From Rhodothermales bacterium (GTDB lineage: Bacteria; Bacteroidota; Rhodothermia; Rhodothermales; Bin80), in NCBI GenBank assembly GCA_028278205.1, contig JANQES010000061.1, positions 1-41,808 of the forward strand: DNA of 41,808 nucleotides. The letters are read 5' to 3'. Shown in pieces: positions 16,467 to 25,543 of the stretch. The position numbers and the translations under genes were made by a program. The notes beneath the pieces are model-generated. The model had not been told where the DNA came from and ran no database searches. It saw nothing but the letters and a program-made list of their open reading frames with translations. Positions within the stretch are counted from its first letter, which is position 1. Every line of letters begins with the position of its first letter.

Positions 16467-17540
16467 TCAAGCCGGAAGCGCTTCCAATAGCGCTTCCAGC
16501 CCCACCGCCAGGGCGCAGAGTTGTAAACGCATCGCCACAGCCAGGTCGAGCGGCTGCACGTCGAAGGGCATGGCCCAGTCCGAAAGGCCTTGAGAATGCG
16601 CAGCCTGAAGCGGCAAGGCGGGCAGGCGTTCTTTGAAGGCGAGATAGGCTGCCGGATGCCCGGCCTCATGCGGTTGGTGCTGCGCCACCACAAACAACGG
16701 CATCTCGGTGACGAGGCACAGCGGATCGCCCCCGAGGCTGCGGACGAACTCCATCGAACTATCGTGAAAACGCGAAGCCGTGGCCTCGTCTGACAGGGCA
16801 CGAAAATGCGCGCGCATGGCGGCGCCTTCGGGCGTGGTCGTAAAACCGGGTTCGATGTAGAAAAAGCCTTTCTCGCCCTTTCGATTGTGATCGTGAAGCC
16901 GCAAGCCGGCGGCGTGAACAGACTCCGCAAAGCCGTCGCGCAGCGGCTGCGTGCGCCCGGCCCAGTGCCGCTCGATCAGGAGCATCGCCCCCTCCGAAAA
17001 AGCCATCCCATGCAGGCTCATGTGAAGCCAGAACGGAGCATATCCGCGCAGATAATCAGCCACCAGGCGGTTTTCCACCCGCATCGCAGGAAAACCGAAT
17101 TCGAGGTCGCGGCCCGGCAGTTCGCGGTGAACGTGCTGGAGATACGCCGAGAGGTCGGGCCACCCGGCAATCCAGGCCCGGTTGCGCGCCTCGCCGTCGG
17201 GGTTGATGTGGGGGACGATGACAAACCGAAAAGCATCCCACAGCGCGGCGTACTCGTCAGGGCGACGCAGGCTTTCGAGGATGAACGTTCGCAGCGTCTC
17301 CGGCCCGACGGGCTCATCCGCATGCGCGCCGGCGATGAGGCTGACGGCGCAGGCCCCGGAGCCGAGCACGACCCCGTAGAGAGGCCGCCCCTCTTCGCTC
17401 TCGCCCAGCGTCTCGAACGAAGCGATACCTTCCTGCGCCGCGCACGCTTCCTGGATCAACCCGCGTACAGCCTCATTTTCTCGAAATAACACACCGTCGT
17501 CCGGCACAAGATCGGCGAGGTCTGGGATGAGCGGTGGCAT
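16467..17540 (-). CDS. M14-family zinc carboxypeptidase-like protein
   Basis: Protein of 357 residues without a clear signal peptide. Zinc ligands fit His73 and Glu76 in GAHADEPVG and a His in LHMSLHG (His177). HINPDGEARNR (111-121) is the usual M14 substrate-pocket segment, and Glu279 in VTEMPLF is placed as the catalytic base. The family cleaves C-terminal residues or amide bonds; the substrate is unknown. The final residues (LEALLEALPA) come from a small local duplication of gcgcttcca. The start codon is immediately followed upstream by ggtttct heptads. Confidence 0.85.
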   Translation of the reverse strand: MPPLIPDLADLVPDDGVLFRENEAVRGLIQEACAAQEGIASFETLGESEEGRPLYGVVLGSGACAVSLIAGAHADEPVGPETLRTFILESLRRPDEYAALWDAFRFVIVPHINPDGEARNRAWIAGWPDLSAYLQHVHRELPGRDLEFGFPAMRVENRLVADYLRGYAPFWLHMSLHGMAFSEGAMLLIERHWAGRTQPLRDGFAESVHAAGLRLHDHNRKGEKGFFYIEPGFTTTPEGAAMRAHFRALSDEATASRFHDSSMEFVRSLGGDPLCLVTEMPLFVVAQHQPHEAGHPAAYLAFKERLPALPLQAAHSQGLSDWAMPFDVQPLDLAVAMRLQLCALAVGLEALLEALPA

Positions 17541-17584
17541 TGGGTTTCTGGATGCTGGTTTTGGGTTTTTGGTTTCTGGTTTTC

Positions 17585-17617
17585 AATGCGAATTCAGCGT
17601 TGAAATAGAAAGCCGTT
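17585..17617. repeat. 33-bp dispersed repeat, copy 2
   Basis: Identical to 2547-2579 except for one T/C change. Confidence 0.85.
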
Positions 17618-17641
17618 GAAAACAAGCTGAAAACAGCGAAA

Positions 17642-17680
17642 ACCATACCTGCCAGGTTTTGAAAACCTGGCAGGTATGGT
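17642..17680. repeat. 39-bp perfect palindrome (cctgccaggtttt type)
   Basis: Two perfect 19-base arms around one G. The core aacctggcaggt is a commonly seen dispersed intergenic palindrome. Confidence 0.92.
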
Positions 17681-17772
17681 GGTATGCCCCAAATTCCCCA
17701 ACCCTTAATTCGCATTTTCAGTTTCGGGTTACTCGTCTTCCACGTTCCACGGGTATCTAGAAACGAGAAACT

Positions 17773-17804
17773 CGACACGAGCCGAAGGCGGCTGCCGAAG
17801 TAAA
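17773..17804 (+). repeat. Dispersed hairpin core, copy 3
   Basis: cgacacgagccgaaggcggc then tgccgaagtaaa. It is flanked by facing gaaactcg words, as copy 2 is flanked by facing heptads. Confidence 0.7.
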
Positions 17805-17917
17805 CCAGAAACCCGAAACTCGAACCGCCGCCGTTGCATGGCAAGAGTTTTTTCCGTAATTACAGGACTTTGCATGCCGTGCATCCTCCAACTTCCCACT
17901 CACCCCGGAGGTCTTCG

Positions 17918-18970
17918 ATGAACACCCGCACGCGGTGTCTCCTTTTTCTCTTCTGTAGTGCGCTCTTGTTTTCCCCCGAGGTTCGGGCACAGTCACTGGG
18001 TGACAATCCACCAGGCCAGAATCCCTTCGCCCGTGTCCAATTCATCCACAGCATGATAGACATCGGCCCCGTCGACATCTACCTCGACGACACCCTCTGG
18101 CTCGACGACTTCGACTATCGCGCGGCCACAGCGTTTGAACACATCCCCAACGGATCCTATAAAGTAGACCTCGTCTTCGGCGCCGACACCAGCAACGCGC
18201 AGCCCCTCTGGTCGGGCCTCTTGACCCTCCTGACTGAAGAACGGTACGTCTTCGCAGCGTTGGGACAGCAGGGCGAGATACGCGTGATCCTGCGCCAAAA
18301 CGTACGGGCAGAGCCGGTTACGGGCCTGGCCGAATTCTTCGTTATCCACGGAGCGCCCGACACGGGGCCGCTCGACCTGCGCCTGCGCGATCCGTCTAAA
18401 AGCAACGCGGTCGTCAGTCTGGTTTACAACAACATCACCTTCGGCACAGCAGGCATCTACGCCAACCTCTTCCCTGCCGAATATAATTTTGAAGTGACCA
18501 CCGCCGACAACCGCCACGTAATCGATGTCTATCACTTCAACCTTTCCAATTACGCCGAAGAGCCGCTCGTCTTCATCGCTTCCGGCACAGGCAATTCGAC
18601 CGGTGAAGGGTTTGCCCTGATCGGGTATGACCACGACGGCAACGCGATCTTTCCGCAAATCACCACGGCGACGGAAGACGCGGCGGTGCCGGAGGCGTTC
18701 ACGCTGGAGCAGAACTATCCCAATCCGTTCAATCCGGCCACGCAGATCCAATACGCCCTGTCGCAGGCCGCCGACGTCCGCCTGACGGTCTACGATCTGC
18801 TCGGTAGGACGGTGCAAACGCTGGTCGAGACCCATCAGCCGCCCGGCTCCTACACGGCGCGGTGGGATGGCCGCAACGACGCCGCCGCCTCGGTCCCCAG
18901 CGGCGTCTACCTCTACCGCCTCGAAGCCAACGACGTCGTCAAAACCCGGCGAATGTTGCTAGTGAAGTGA
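17918..18970 (+). CDS. Secreted DUF4397-domain protein with type IX sorting domain
   Basis: Exported protein of 350 residues. The signal peptide (CLLFLFCSALLFSPEVRAQ) is followed by a DUF4397-like region (about 40-245: RVQFIHSMIDIGPVDIYLDD..., then FFVIHGAPDTGPLDLRLRD...), which seems to contain two similar halves. The C-terminal 80 residues are a type IX sorting domain (NYPNPFNPATQIQYALS ... VPSGVYLYRLEA). GGAGG at 17907-17911 supports the ATG at 17918; an in-frame ATG at 17834 would put 28 non-signal-like residues in front. It is likely displayed on the surface or secreted. The function is unknown. Confidence 0.88.
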   Translation: MNTRTRCLLFLFCSALLFSPEVRAQSLGDNPPGQNPFARVQFIHSMIDIGPVDIYLDDTLWLDDFDYRAATAFEHIPNGSYKVDLVFGADTSNAQPLWSGLLTLLTEERYVFAALGQQGEIRVILRQNVRAEPVTGLAEFFVIHGAPDTGPLDLRLRDPSKSNAVVSLVYNNITFGTAGIYANLFPAEYNFEVTTADNRHVIDVYHFNLSNYAEEPLVFIASGTGNSTGEGFALIGYDHDGNAIFPQITTATEDAAVPEAFTLEQNYPNPFNPATQIQYALSQAADVRLTVYDLLGRTVQTLVETHQPPGSYTARWDGRNDAAASVPSGVYLYRLEANDVVKTRRMLLVK

Positions 18971-18972
18971 TT

Positions 18973-19040
18973 TTCGTAAAATGAAAAACGGGAAAAGTTA
19001 GAGGCCGGCCTCTAACTTTTCCCGTTTTTCATTTTACGAA
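18973..19040. terminator. Perfect 68-bp palindrome between convergent genes
   Basis: Two perfect 34-base arms with no loop, centred on ggccggcc at 19006/19007. It starts two bases after the stop codon of the DUF4397 gene and overlaps the stop codon of the metalloprotease gene (19034-19036). It contains gggaaaag and cttttccc blocks. It could serve both genes as a terminator. Confidence 0.9.
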
Positions 19041-21526
19041 TCTGGATTGAGAATATCGTCGATGCGGGCCTGGATGTCTTGCAGGTGCAGGCGCGTCATG
19101 CGGTCGCGGGTGCGGTTTTCGGCGCGGCGGGCGTCGCGGTCGATGGTCTGGAGTTCGCCGCGAACGTAGGCGCGGATGTCGGACTGGCTGACATCGACGT
19201 TGGTAAAGCCGAAGCTGGCGAAGAACGACGGCACGGGCGGCGCCTCCTGCGTCATCAGGTATTCGAGGCGTTCGAGGTAGCCGCGCTGGAGGTTCCGCCG
19301 GAACGGCCCGATGGCCGCGCCCGTCTGCAACTCGGTCCAGATGTTCTGGCGCAGGTCGGTGAGCAAGTCGGCACAGGTGTAGGTGTCGCCGCCGGTCATC
19401 ACTTCGGCTTCCATCATCCGGGCCAGCCGTTGCGGGTCGAGCAGGTTGTTGACGGCGCCGACCTGATACCGCCGGATCCGATCCACCGCGCCGACGCCTT
19501 CGATGCGGCGCAGCACATCCTGGTTGAGCATCCACTCCGGCGTGGTAAAGACCTGCTCGTTGAGCCACTCCATGGCCGCGCGCTGATGATCGGCGGGCAC
19601 CATCTCGTAGACCGAACCGTCCTGATCGTACGTCTTGAACGTCTCGTAAAAGCCGCCGACGTTCTGCGTCACGTGGCCGATGTAGCGGTTCCACTGCCCG
19701 GCTACCTGGCCGTAGAGTTCGCTTAGATCGTCATAATCCTTGGCGTCCTCCGCCGTCCAATCGACCAGGCTGTTGAGGATCACTTTGAGGTTGGCGACGC
19801 CGTAGTTGCTGGCTTTGATGGCGTCGTCGCCGAGGTCTTCGTTTTGCGAACGCGGGTCGATGCGCGGCCCCTGGCGTCCGTAGAAATAGTTGAGATCCCC
19901 GGCGCGTTCGACGACCCACTCGTTGAGGATGGCCCGTTCGTCGTCCGGCGAATCGGCATCGGGCAGATAGGTATAGCCCCACTTGGTGACCCACTTGTCA
20001 TAGATGCCGATGTCGGGCATCAGGTTGGTGACGCCGTCGCCGGGCTGAGCGATGTAGTTGAAGCGGGCATAGTCCATGATCGACGGCGCGGTGCCGTGTG
20101 TGGCCGTGAACGTCGGCGAGCGCAGCGAATCGACCGGATAGGCATAGCTCGATCCCCAGTTGTGCGGGTATCCGAGCGTGTGCCCGACCTCGTGGGCCGA
20201 GACGAACCGGATCAGCCGCCCCATCACCTCGTCTTTGAACTTGACGCCGCGCGCCTCCGGGTTAACCGCCGCCGTCTGGATGAAAAACCAGTTGCGCAGC
20301 AGGTTCATCACGTTATGGAACCAGCCGATGTCGCTCTCCAAGATCTCGCCGGTGCGCGGATCGTGCACGTGCGGGCCGAAAGCGTTCTGGATGTCGGACG
20401 AGAAATACCGGATCACCGAATAGCGTACGTCTTCGGGGCTGAACTCCGGATCTTCCTCCGGCGTCGGCGGATCTTTGGCCATGATGGCGTTCTTGAAACC
20501 GGCCTCTTCGAAAGCCCGGTTCCAGTCATCGACGCCCTGTTTGATGTACGGGCGCCACTTCATCGGCGTGGCCGGGTCGATGTAGTAGACGATGGGCTTG
20601 ATGGGCTCAACGAGTTCGCCGCGCGCATAGGCTGCCGGGTCTTTCGGTTCGAGACGCCAGCGGGTGATGTAGCAGCGCTGCTCGGCCTTTTGGGCATCTC
20701 GCCCGTAATCGGTCATCCTCACACTGAAGAAGCCCACACGCTTGTCGCACAGGCGCGGTTGCATCGGGTCTTCGGGCAACAGGATCATCGACTGGTTCAT
20801 CTCCAGCGAGATCGTCGCGCTCGATCCATTCGAGGGCGGCTCCGTGGCCTCGTAACTGAGCACGTGCTTGACCTCGATGTTGCGCGGATAGCTCTTAGCC
20901 GAACTGATAAACGTCCGCGTCTTGTCGAGCCGTCGCACCTTGTACCGATCCCGCTGGCTCTTCGGCAAACCCAGCGTCGGGATGTCGTCGGTAAACAGCG
21001 AGGTCGTCTCGATGACCGTAGCCGTCGTATCCTCGTTGTAGGCTTCGATCTTGAACGACTTGACGATGGGCTCGAAGTTGGAGTTGAGCACCGCCTGATA
21101 GATCGGCTGGTTTTCGTCGGCCACGTTTTCGTAGGAGACGACGCGCAGCAGGATGTTTTTATTCTGCCGCTGCCACCGAAGCACCTGGGTGTTGGACTTC
21201 ATGCCGCCGTAGTTGATGTTGTTGGCCGTAGCCGCAATACGGCTGACGAGCAACATCTCGACGTCGAGCATCGCGTTGGGGATCTCGTAGTAGACTTTCT
21301 CGTCGATGCGATGGACAACGAAGAGGCCGGAGTCGCTGACGGCCTCGTCGGTGATGACCTCGCTGTAGGCTTTCATGCCGTTGTCGTTTTTCTTCTTCGC
21401 GTCCGGCTTCTCCGCCGACGCCGCCATTGCGTCGGCGTCGGAGCGCGCCGCCTCCTTGGCGCCGGTGCATCCGCCCATCAACACGAGTCCGACGAACAGC
21501 ACAAACAGCAGGTGTAGCTTTGCCAT
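19034..21526 (-). CDS. Zinc-dependent metzincin lipoprotein (DUF5117/DUF5118 type)
   Basis: Large lipoprotein of 830 residues. The signal ends in a lipobox (LVLMGGC). The N-terminal part (about 45-320) corresponds to the DUF5118/DUF5117 regions typical of this Bacteroidota family. The catalytic site is HEVGHTLGYPH at 445-455, the extended HExxHxxGxxH zinc motif of metzincins, followed by SIMDYARFN (Met-turn equivalent). The C-terminal 330 residues are helical. The protein is likely tethered in the outer membrane and acts on peptides or proteins; the substrate is unknown. Its last codons and stop lie inside the palindrome at 18973-19040. Confidence 0.9.
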   Translation of the reverse strand: MAKLHLLFVLFVGLVLMGGCTGAKEAARSDADAMAASAEKPDAKKKNDNGMKAYSEVITDEAVSDSGLFVVHRIDEKVYYEIPNAMLDVEMLLVSRIAATANNINYGGMKSNTQVLRWQRQNKNILLRVVSYENVADENQPIYQAVLNSNFEPIVKSFKIEAYNEDTTATVIETTSLFTDDIPTLGLPKSQRDRYKVRRLDKTRTFISSAKSYPRNIEVKHVLSYEATEPPSNGSSATISLEMNQSMILLPEDPMQPRLCDKRVGFFSVRMTDYGRDAQKAEQRCYITRWRLEPKDPAAYARGELVEPIKPIVYYIDPATPMKWRPYIKQGVDDWNRAFEEAGFKNAIMAKDPPTPEEDPEFSPEDVRYSVIRYFSSDIQNAFGPHVHDPRTGEILESDIGWFHNVMNLLRNWFFIQTAAVNPEARGVKFKDEVMGRLIRFVSAHEVGHTLGYPHNWGSSYAYPVDSLRSPTFTATHGTAPSIMDYARFNYIAQPGDGVTNLMPDIGIYDKWVTKWGYTYLPDADSPDDERAILNEWVVERAGDLNYFYGRQGPRIDPRSQNEDLGDDAIKASNYGVANLKVILNSLVDWTAEDAKDYDDLSELYGQVAGQWNRYIGHVTQNVGGFYETFKTYDQDGSVYEMVPADHQRAAMEWLNEQVFTTPEWMLNQDVLRRIEGVGAVDRIRRYQVGAVNNLLDPQRLARMMEAEVMTGGDTYTCADLLTDLRQNIWTELQTGAAIGPFRRNLQRGYLERLEYLMTQEAPPVPSFFASFGFTNVDVSQSDIRAYVRGELQTIDRDARRAENRTRDRMTRLHLQDIQARIDDILNPDS

Positions 21527-21627
21527 GGCTCTGCTTTACTTGAGTTGGAAGTATCCCAGGGGTGAGTTGAAGTCCGGAAAAGGTACGAAAGAAAGGACTT
21601 TTTGTAAGGGGAATTGTTGATGCAGAT

Positions 21628-21714
21628 TGTAACCGCAGATGGGCGCGGATGGACACAGATAGGGCTGCATTCTGCGTGAATCATCCGCGTTTATCTGTGT
21701 TCATCTGCGGTTGC
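21628..21714. repeat. Inverted repeat of cgcagatg/atccgcg words
   Basis: aaccgcagatg...gcggatggacacagat faces atccgcgtttatctgtgt...catctgcggtt. This is an imperfect inverted repeat about 87 bp long, ending five bases before the stop of the plug-protein gene. Nothing else is seen in 21527-21718. Confidence 0.8.
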
Positions 21715-21718
21715 AAAA

Positions 21719-23041
21719 TTATCGCGAAAGAATGTTCTGATAAGCCAGCAAACGATCCGTGTTGAGGGTGACGTCGGAGAAATAGACGAGGGCCGTGTAG
21801 AGGTTGTCCGGGCGCGGCAGGCGGGCGCGTAGCTGGCGGCGCACGCGTGGATCGGGCGAGGTGTAGCGGTATTCGTACTTGCCCTGTTTGATCAAGAGTT
21901 CGCCCTCGTAGCGGCCCAGGTCGGCTTCCCAGGTCAGTTGGTTGGCCAGGTCGAAGTCCCAGCCGTTGAAGCTTCCGGCGATGAAGACGCCGCCGGGCAA
22001 CGGGGCTTCGTCGGGCGGGACGTAGCGGAAGAGCACCCGCGCATACTCGCCCTGGGTGTCGGCATCGCCCACGAAGCGGTCGGCGTCGGAGATGACGGGC
22101 TGGCCGTTCAAGAGCGGCTCGATGCCGCTGCTGGGGAAGCGGGCATAGTCCGGCTCCAACGTGATCAGATACGGCGTCACCGACAGATCCGTCCGCTCGA
22201 CGCGCCCGCCGATGGTCAGGTTGCTCAGGTCGAGGTAATAGTCGCCTTCCTGGGGTTCGAAGGCGTTTTCGGGTTGCAGGTAGAAGAGCAGGTCGGGTTG
22301 CTGTGTCAGCGAGGGGTTGCTGCTGCACCGGGAGCGTTCGAGTTGTCCGTTCTGGACGAAGCAGACGTTGTAATCGAAAATGTTACCGATGAGCGATGAG
22401 GGCGGCGTGAAGCTCAAGATGGGCTGCGCCGACGGATAGCCCTGCCCGCCCACCATCACGTTTTCGATGCCGAATTGCAACGTGGCGGCGTTCTCTGCGA
22501 CGAAGAAAGGCCGTTCGAAGAGCACCTCGTCTTCGCGACCCTGCTCGGTGATGCGAACAATGAAATTGCCGCTGATGCGAAAGCCGATGCTGTTGTTGGG
22601 AAAGGTGTAGGTGTAATGCGAATAATTGACCTGCGTATTGCGCGAGATCTGATAATCGAACAGGTCGTCGCGATGGAATGAGGTGAGATATTCGCTGGCG
22701 TTGAGGTCGCGTTCCCATTCGCGGTTGGCGTGGTAGAAATAGGCCGAGAGAGGCCGTCCGTTGCTATCCATCAGGTCGAACTCAAGCGTCAGCTTGCGCC
22801 CGCCCCGCATCGACACCACGGGCAGTTGGTCTTCCTCTTCGGCATAGAGTTGAATGGTCTGCACCGCATCGACGGGCGCCTGCAAGTTGAGATCGACGCG
22901 CGGCGTTTCGGCGCGTTGCGTTCGGACGCGCCGAGGAGTCCGCTCCTCGCCCGTATCCTTCGGCATCGAACAAGCCGCCATCATCAGGAGCGCCACGAGC
23001 AGGCACACCCACCACGAAGAAGCACACAAAACCTTGTTCAT
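21719..23041 (-). CDS. Type IX secretion plug-like lipoprotein (DUF5103)
   Basis: Protein of 440 residues with lipobox signal (LLMMAAC). The family pattern of DUF5103 is visible: VQTIQLYAEEEDQLPVVSM..., LTLEFDLMDSNGRPLSAYFYHANREWERDLNASEYL, and QVNYSHYTYTFPNNSIGFRISGNFIVRI. The C-terminal region has an AMPK-CBM-like strand set (GGVFIAGSFNGWDFD). Proteins of this family are described as plugs for the type IX translocon, which fits the two sorting-domain cargos at 14391 and 17918. The ATG at 23041 gives a clean signal peptide; one at 23050 would add three residues. The upstream neighbour is a membrane metalloprotease gene with a palindrome between them. Confidence 0.87.
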   Translation of the reverse strand: MNKVLCASSWWVCLLVALLMMAACSMPKDTGEERTPRRVRTQRAETPRVDLNLQAPVDAVQTIQLYAEEEDQLPVVSMRGGRKLTLEFDLMDSNGRPLSAYFYHANREWERDLNASEYLTSFHRDDLFDYQISRNTQVNYSHYTYTFPNNSIGFRISGNFIVRITEQGREDEVLFERPFFVAENAATLQFGIENVMVGGQGYPSAQPILSFTPPSSLIGNIFDYNVCFVQNGQLERSRCSSNPSLTQQPDLLFYLQPENAFEPQEGDYYLDLSNLTIGGRVERTDLSVTPYLITLEPDYARFPSSGIEPLLNGQPVISDADRFVGDADTQGEYARVLFRYVPPDEAPLPGGVFIAGSFNGWDFDLANQLTWEADLGRYEGELLIKQGKYEYRYTSPDPRVRRQLRARLPRPDNLYTALVYFSDVTLNTDRLLAYQNILSR

Positions 23042-23055
23042 TACCACCATAGATT

Positions 23056-23087
23056 TTTTAAAATTCGAACGCGTTCGAATTTTAAAA
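23056..23087. repeat. 32-bp perfect palindrome, ttttaaaattcga family
   Basis: Arms ttttaaaattcgaacg / cgttcgaattttaaaa with no loop. The same arm core (ttttaaaattcga) forms the hairpin at 34445-34473. It contains the stop codon of the upstream gene (23082-23084). Confidence 0.9.
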
Positions 23088-25358
23088 TGAGTAAGCGGCC
23101 CCCTGTAACCAGGCCATTTTGGCGTCGAAGTCGTGCAGAAGCGCAGCGGCGTTGAAGGCGCCGGCCTGGCGGAACGCGCGGGCGGCCTGCCGGGCATAGG
23201 CTGCCGCCGCATCCGGATGACCGGCCTGATACGACCACCGGGCCAGCCACAGGAGCCGTTGCCATCGAAGCACCGTCTGCCGGTACGCCGACACGGTCTC
23301 ATCGACGCGCACAGGGGTTGTACGCAAGCGCTCGGCAGCCTGTTCAAATTGACCGGCTTCTGCCCAAAAAAACGCGGCCAACACACCGGCTACCGGCGAG
23401 AGAGGGGCCTGCGCGGCCAGCCGGCGGGCACGTTCTTCCGGAGGGCCGCCCGACGTTAAGATGTGCAAAATTTTTTGCTCACCGGCAAGGGATTTCCGCA
23501 TGACCACCAACGCGATGGCCTCCCACGCAAAGCCGGGCAGCCGTTCAAGCACCACTTCGTAATACGCGCGCGCCTCCTCCAGACGGCCCAGCACCGCATG
23601 CGCATCGCCCAGACGCACAGCCAGCGCCGGGGTTAGCCGATCCGCCGACACGGTATCGAGACGGGCCAGGACGTCAGCCGCTGCGCCTTCGGCCAGGCGG
23701 AGTTGTGCCCAGGCCGCCTGCGCCGGCGCGTACGCCGGTTGACGCCGGAGGGCGGCTTCAAAATGCCGGAGCGCCTGCGCCGTGTCTTCCACCGCCAGCG
23801 CATAGACGCCTTTCCTGAAAAGACGCCGGTACGACGGCACGTAATGCGGACATCGCTTCTCGAAAAGCGACGGAATGCTGAAACGCGCCGACACGAAATC
23901 GCCCGTGGCGCGATCTACGACGGGTTGCGCCAGCACCACCTGTTGCCATTCCTGCCCCAGCACCTCGGCGGGTTTACCGTAAACCTCTTCGAAGTTGCCC
24001 CACGCATAGACCTGTTTGAGCGGGCCGGGACCGTAGGCGTCGAGCAAGTAGCGCACGAACGAGCCCATCGTGGTGTAGGAGACCGCGCCGCGCCCGGTCC
24101 AAAAGCCCAACGGCGACAGGCGCCCGCTCAGATCATCGGCCAGCGACGGCGTTTGTTCGATGCCCGCGGCGAGGCGTTGCATGGCCGCAGCGGCCACCTG
24201 TTCGTGGGGCATCGGCAGCCCGTCGGGCGGCTCTACGGCTACTGCCAGCCCCTCGACCAGCCCCACCGACAGCGACGCATTGAGCACGGGCAGCCCGAAT
24301 TCGCGCGAAAAAACATGCGCCAGTTCGTGGGCGAAGACGCTCTCGTAGGCTGGAAGCAGCACGTGAACCTGCGGCTGGCGCAGCCACACCGGCGCCACGT
24401 TGGTCGTCCGCGCGCCCGTCAACCGCGCTTTCGTCTCAGCGTCGGGATAGAGATAACTTCGGATGCGCCCCGGCACGTCGACCTCCAGCCGTTCGGCCAG
24501 TTGGGCGTATCGGAATTCGTGGTCTTCGGCCACCCGCTGCACGGCGCCGGCATCGAGCGAGGCCGGATCGTAGTAGATATCGAAATGTGGGGTTTGATGC
24601 AGGCCGCCGAGCGCACGTTGTATGTGCCATCCCGCCGCGTTGAACCCCAACGGCACCGCGAAGAGATAGCACACCCCGATGCTCAACACCACGGCGACGA
24701 TCCCGGCAAAACGCCGCGTGCTCCCCAATGCAGGCTGCCGGAGCCGCCGGCCCACCTGATAGGCCAAAAGCGCCCACAGCAGCGTCAGCCCGCGAAAGAT
24801 CAAAAGACCGGGGCGGATGACCAGCTCTTCGTCGTAGATCGGCCCGAGCACCCCGCCGAAGACATGGTTGTAAACGTAGAATTGGGGATGAAAGCCGAGG
24901 TCGTAGAGCGGCGCCAGCAACACCACGGCCAGCCCGATGAGAACAAAAAGAGTCTTTTTAAACCGCCGCTGTGTGCCGCTGAGGGCATAGGCCAGCGCCA
25001 CCGCCAGGACAACGCTCACCGGGGCGAAAAGCAGGAAGAAAAGGAGACCCTGCCCGTATCCGCAATTCGGCACCCAGAGCAGCGTGAGCGTCAGCATCAG
25101 CCACGGCACCAGCAAAGCCGCCTCCTGCCGCGCCAACACTGCTCGAAAAGACGCCCCCCGCCCAAAAAGCGCGATAGACGATAATCCCGCTGCGAAAAAT
25201 GCCACCCCCGCCACCACCGCCGACGACTCGGCGTGCAGCAGGTTGAACAGCGGCACACCCCAGAGCAACAGCCCAAGCCCTCCATAAACCAGCACCACCC
25301 AGGTCAAGGGAGAACGAATCAGGAAGGGTAGATTATGGAGTGCAGAGTGCAGCTTCAT
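23082..25358 (-). CDS. Membrane gluzincin-like metalloprotease with TPR-like C-terminus
   Basis: Integral membrane protein of 758 residues. About seven hydrophobic segments occupy residues 15-240. A soluble peptidase MA-like domain follows with HELAH at 344-348, inside YESVFAHELAHVFSREFG, and a downstream Glu in LVEGLAVAVEPPDG that suits the third zinc ligand. The C-terminal 250 residues (about 500-755) are helical repeats resembling TPR (EDTAQALRHFEAALRRQPAYAPAQAAWAQL). It may be an envelope quality-control or processing protease; the target is not known. The last codons (AYSF) and stop run into the palindrome at 23056-23087. Confidence 0.82.
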   Translation of the reverse strand: MKLHSALHNLPFLIRSPLTWVVLVYGGLGLLLWGVPLFNLLHAESSAVVAGVAFFAAGLSSIALFGRGASFRAVLARQEAALLVPWLMLTLTLLWVPNCGYGQGLLFFLLFAPVSVVLAVALAYALSGTQRRFKKTLFVLIGLAVVLLAPLYDLGFHPQFYVYNHVFGGVLGPIYDEELVIRPGLLIFRGLTLLWALLAYQVGRRLRQPALGSTRRFAGIVAVVLSIGVCYLFAVPLGFNAAGWHIQRALGGLHQTPHFDIYYDPASLDAGAVQRVAEDHEFRYAQLAERLEVDVPGRIRSYLYPDAETKARLTGARTTNVAPVWLRQPQVHVLLPAYESVFAHELAHVFSREFGLPVLNASLSVGLVEGLAVAVEPPDGLPMPHEQVAAAAMQRLAAGIEQTPSLADDLSGRLSPLGFWTGRGAVSYTTMGSFVRYLLDAYGPGPLKQVYAWGNFEEVYGKPAEVLGQEWQQVVLAQPVVDRATGDFVSARFSIPSLFEKRCPHYVPSYRRLFRKGVYALAVEDTAQALRHFEAALRRQPAYAPAQAAWAQLRLAEGAAADVLARLDTVSADRLTPALAVRLGDAHAVLGRLEEARAYYEVVLERLPGFAWEAIALVVMRKSLAGEQKILHILTSGGPPEERARRLAAQAPLSPVAGVLAAFFWAEAGQFEQAAERLRTTPVRVDETVSAYRQTVLRWQRLLWLARWSYQAGHPDAAAAYARQAARAFRQAGAFNAAALLHDFDAKMAWLQGAAYSF

Positions 25359-25372
25359 GCAGCCACCGGATC

Positions 25373-25531
25373 GGATTTTGGATTTTGGATTTTAGATTTT
25401 GGATTGGGTGGTTCTCGAATGGTATTCGCTCAATAAAAAAACGTCATGCCCTGTCCAACCGGCGCAGGTTTTTGTCTGTTGAAGAACATCAACAATAACA
25501 ATCCAAAATCCAAAATCTAAAATCCAAAATC
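25373..25531. repeat. Facing ggatttt heptad arrays
   Basis: Left array 25373-25406 (ggatttt, ggatttt, agatttt order) faces the complementary array 25499-25531 across 92 bases. The heptads occur in a different order in the two arms, so pairing is imperfect. The unit is the same as at 11487-11567 and 41703-41735. Confidence 0.85.
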
Positions 25532-25543
25532 GATCATAAAAAA

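Larger units (their letters stand above)
17541..17917. other. Gene-free spacer packed with repeats
   Basis: Contains ggtttct/ggttttg heptads (17545-17584), copy 2 of the 33-bp repeat (17585-17617), a 39-bp palindrome (17642-17680), gaaactcg-type words with an embedded hairpin core (17757-17830), and the start region of the next gene. No ORF is convincing. Confidence 0.75.

Noticed and set aside
16474..16497. ggaagcgcttcc palindrome as a LacI operator
   Set aside because: It lies in the last codons of the M14 carboxypeptidase and arises from a local duplication that encodes LEALLEAL.
19844..21517. Plus-strand ORF of 557 codons opposite the metzincin gene
   Set aside because: Arg/Val/Asp-rich shadow of the metalloprotease; no signal peptide or domain.
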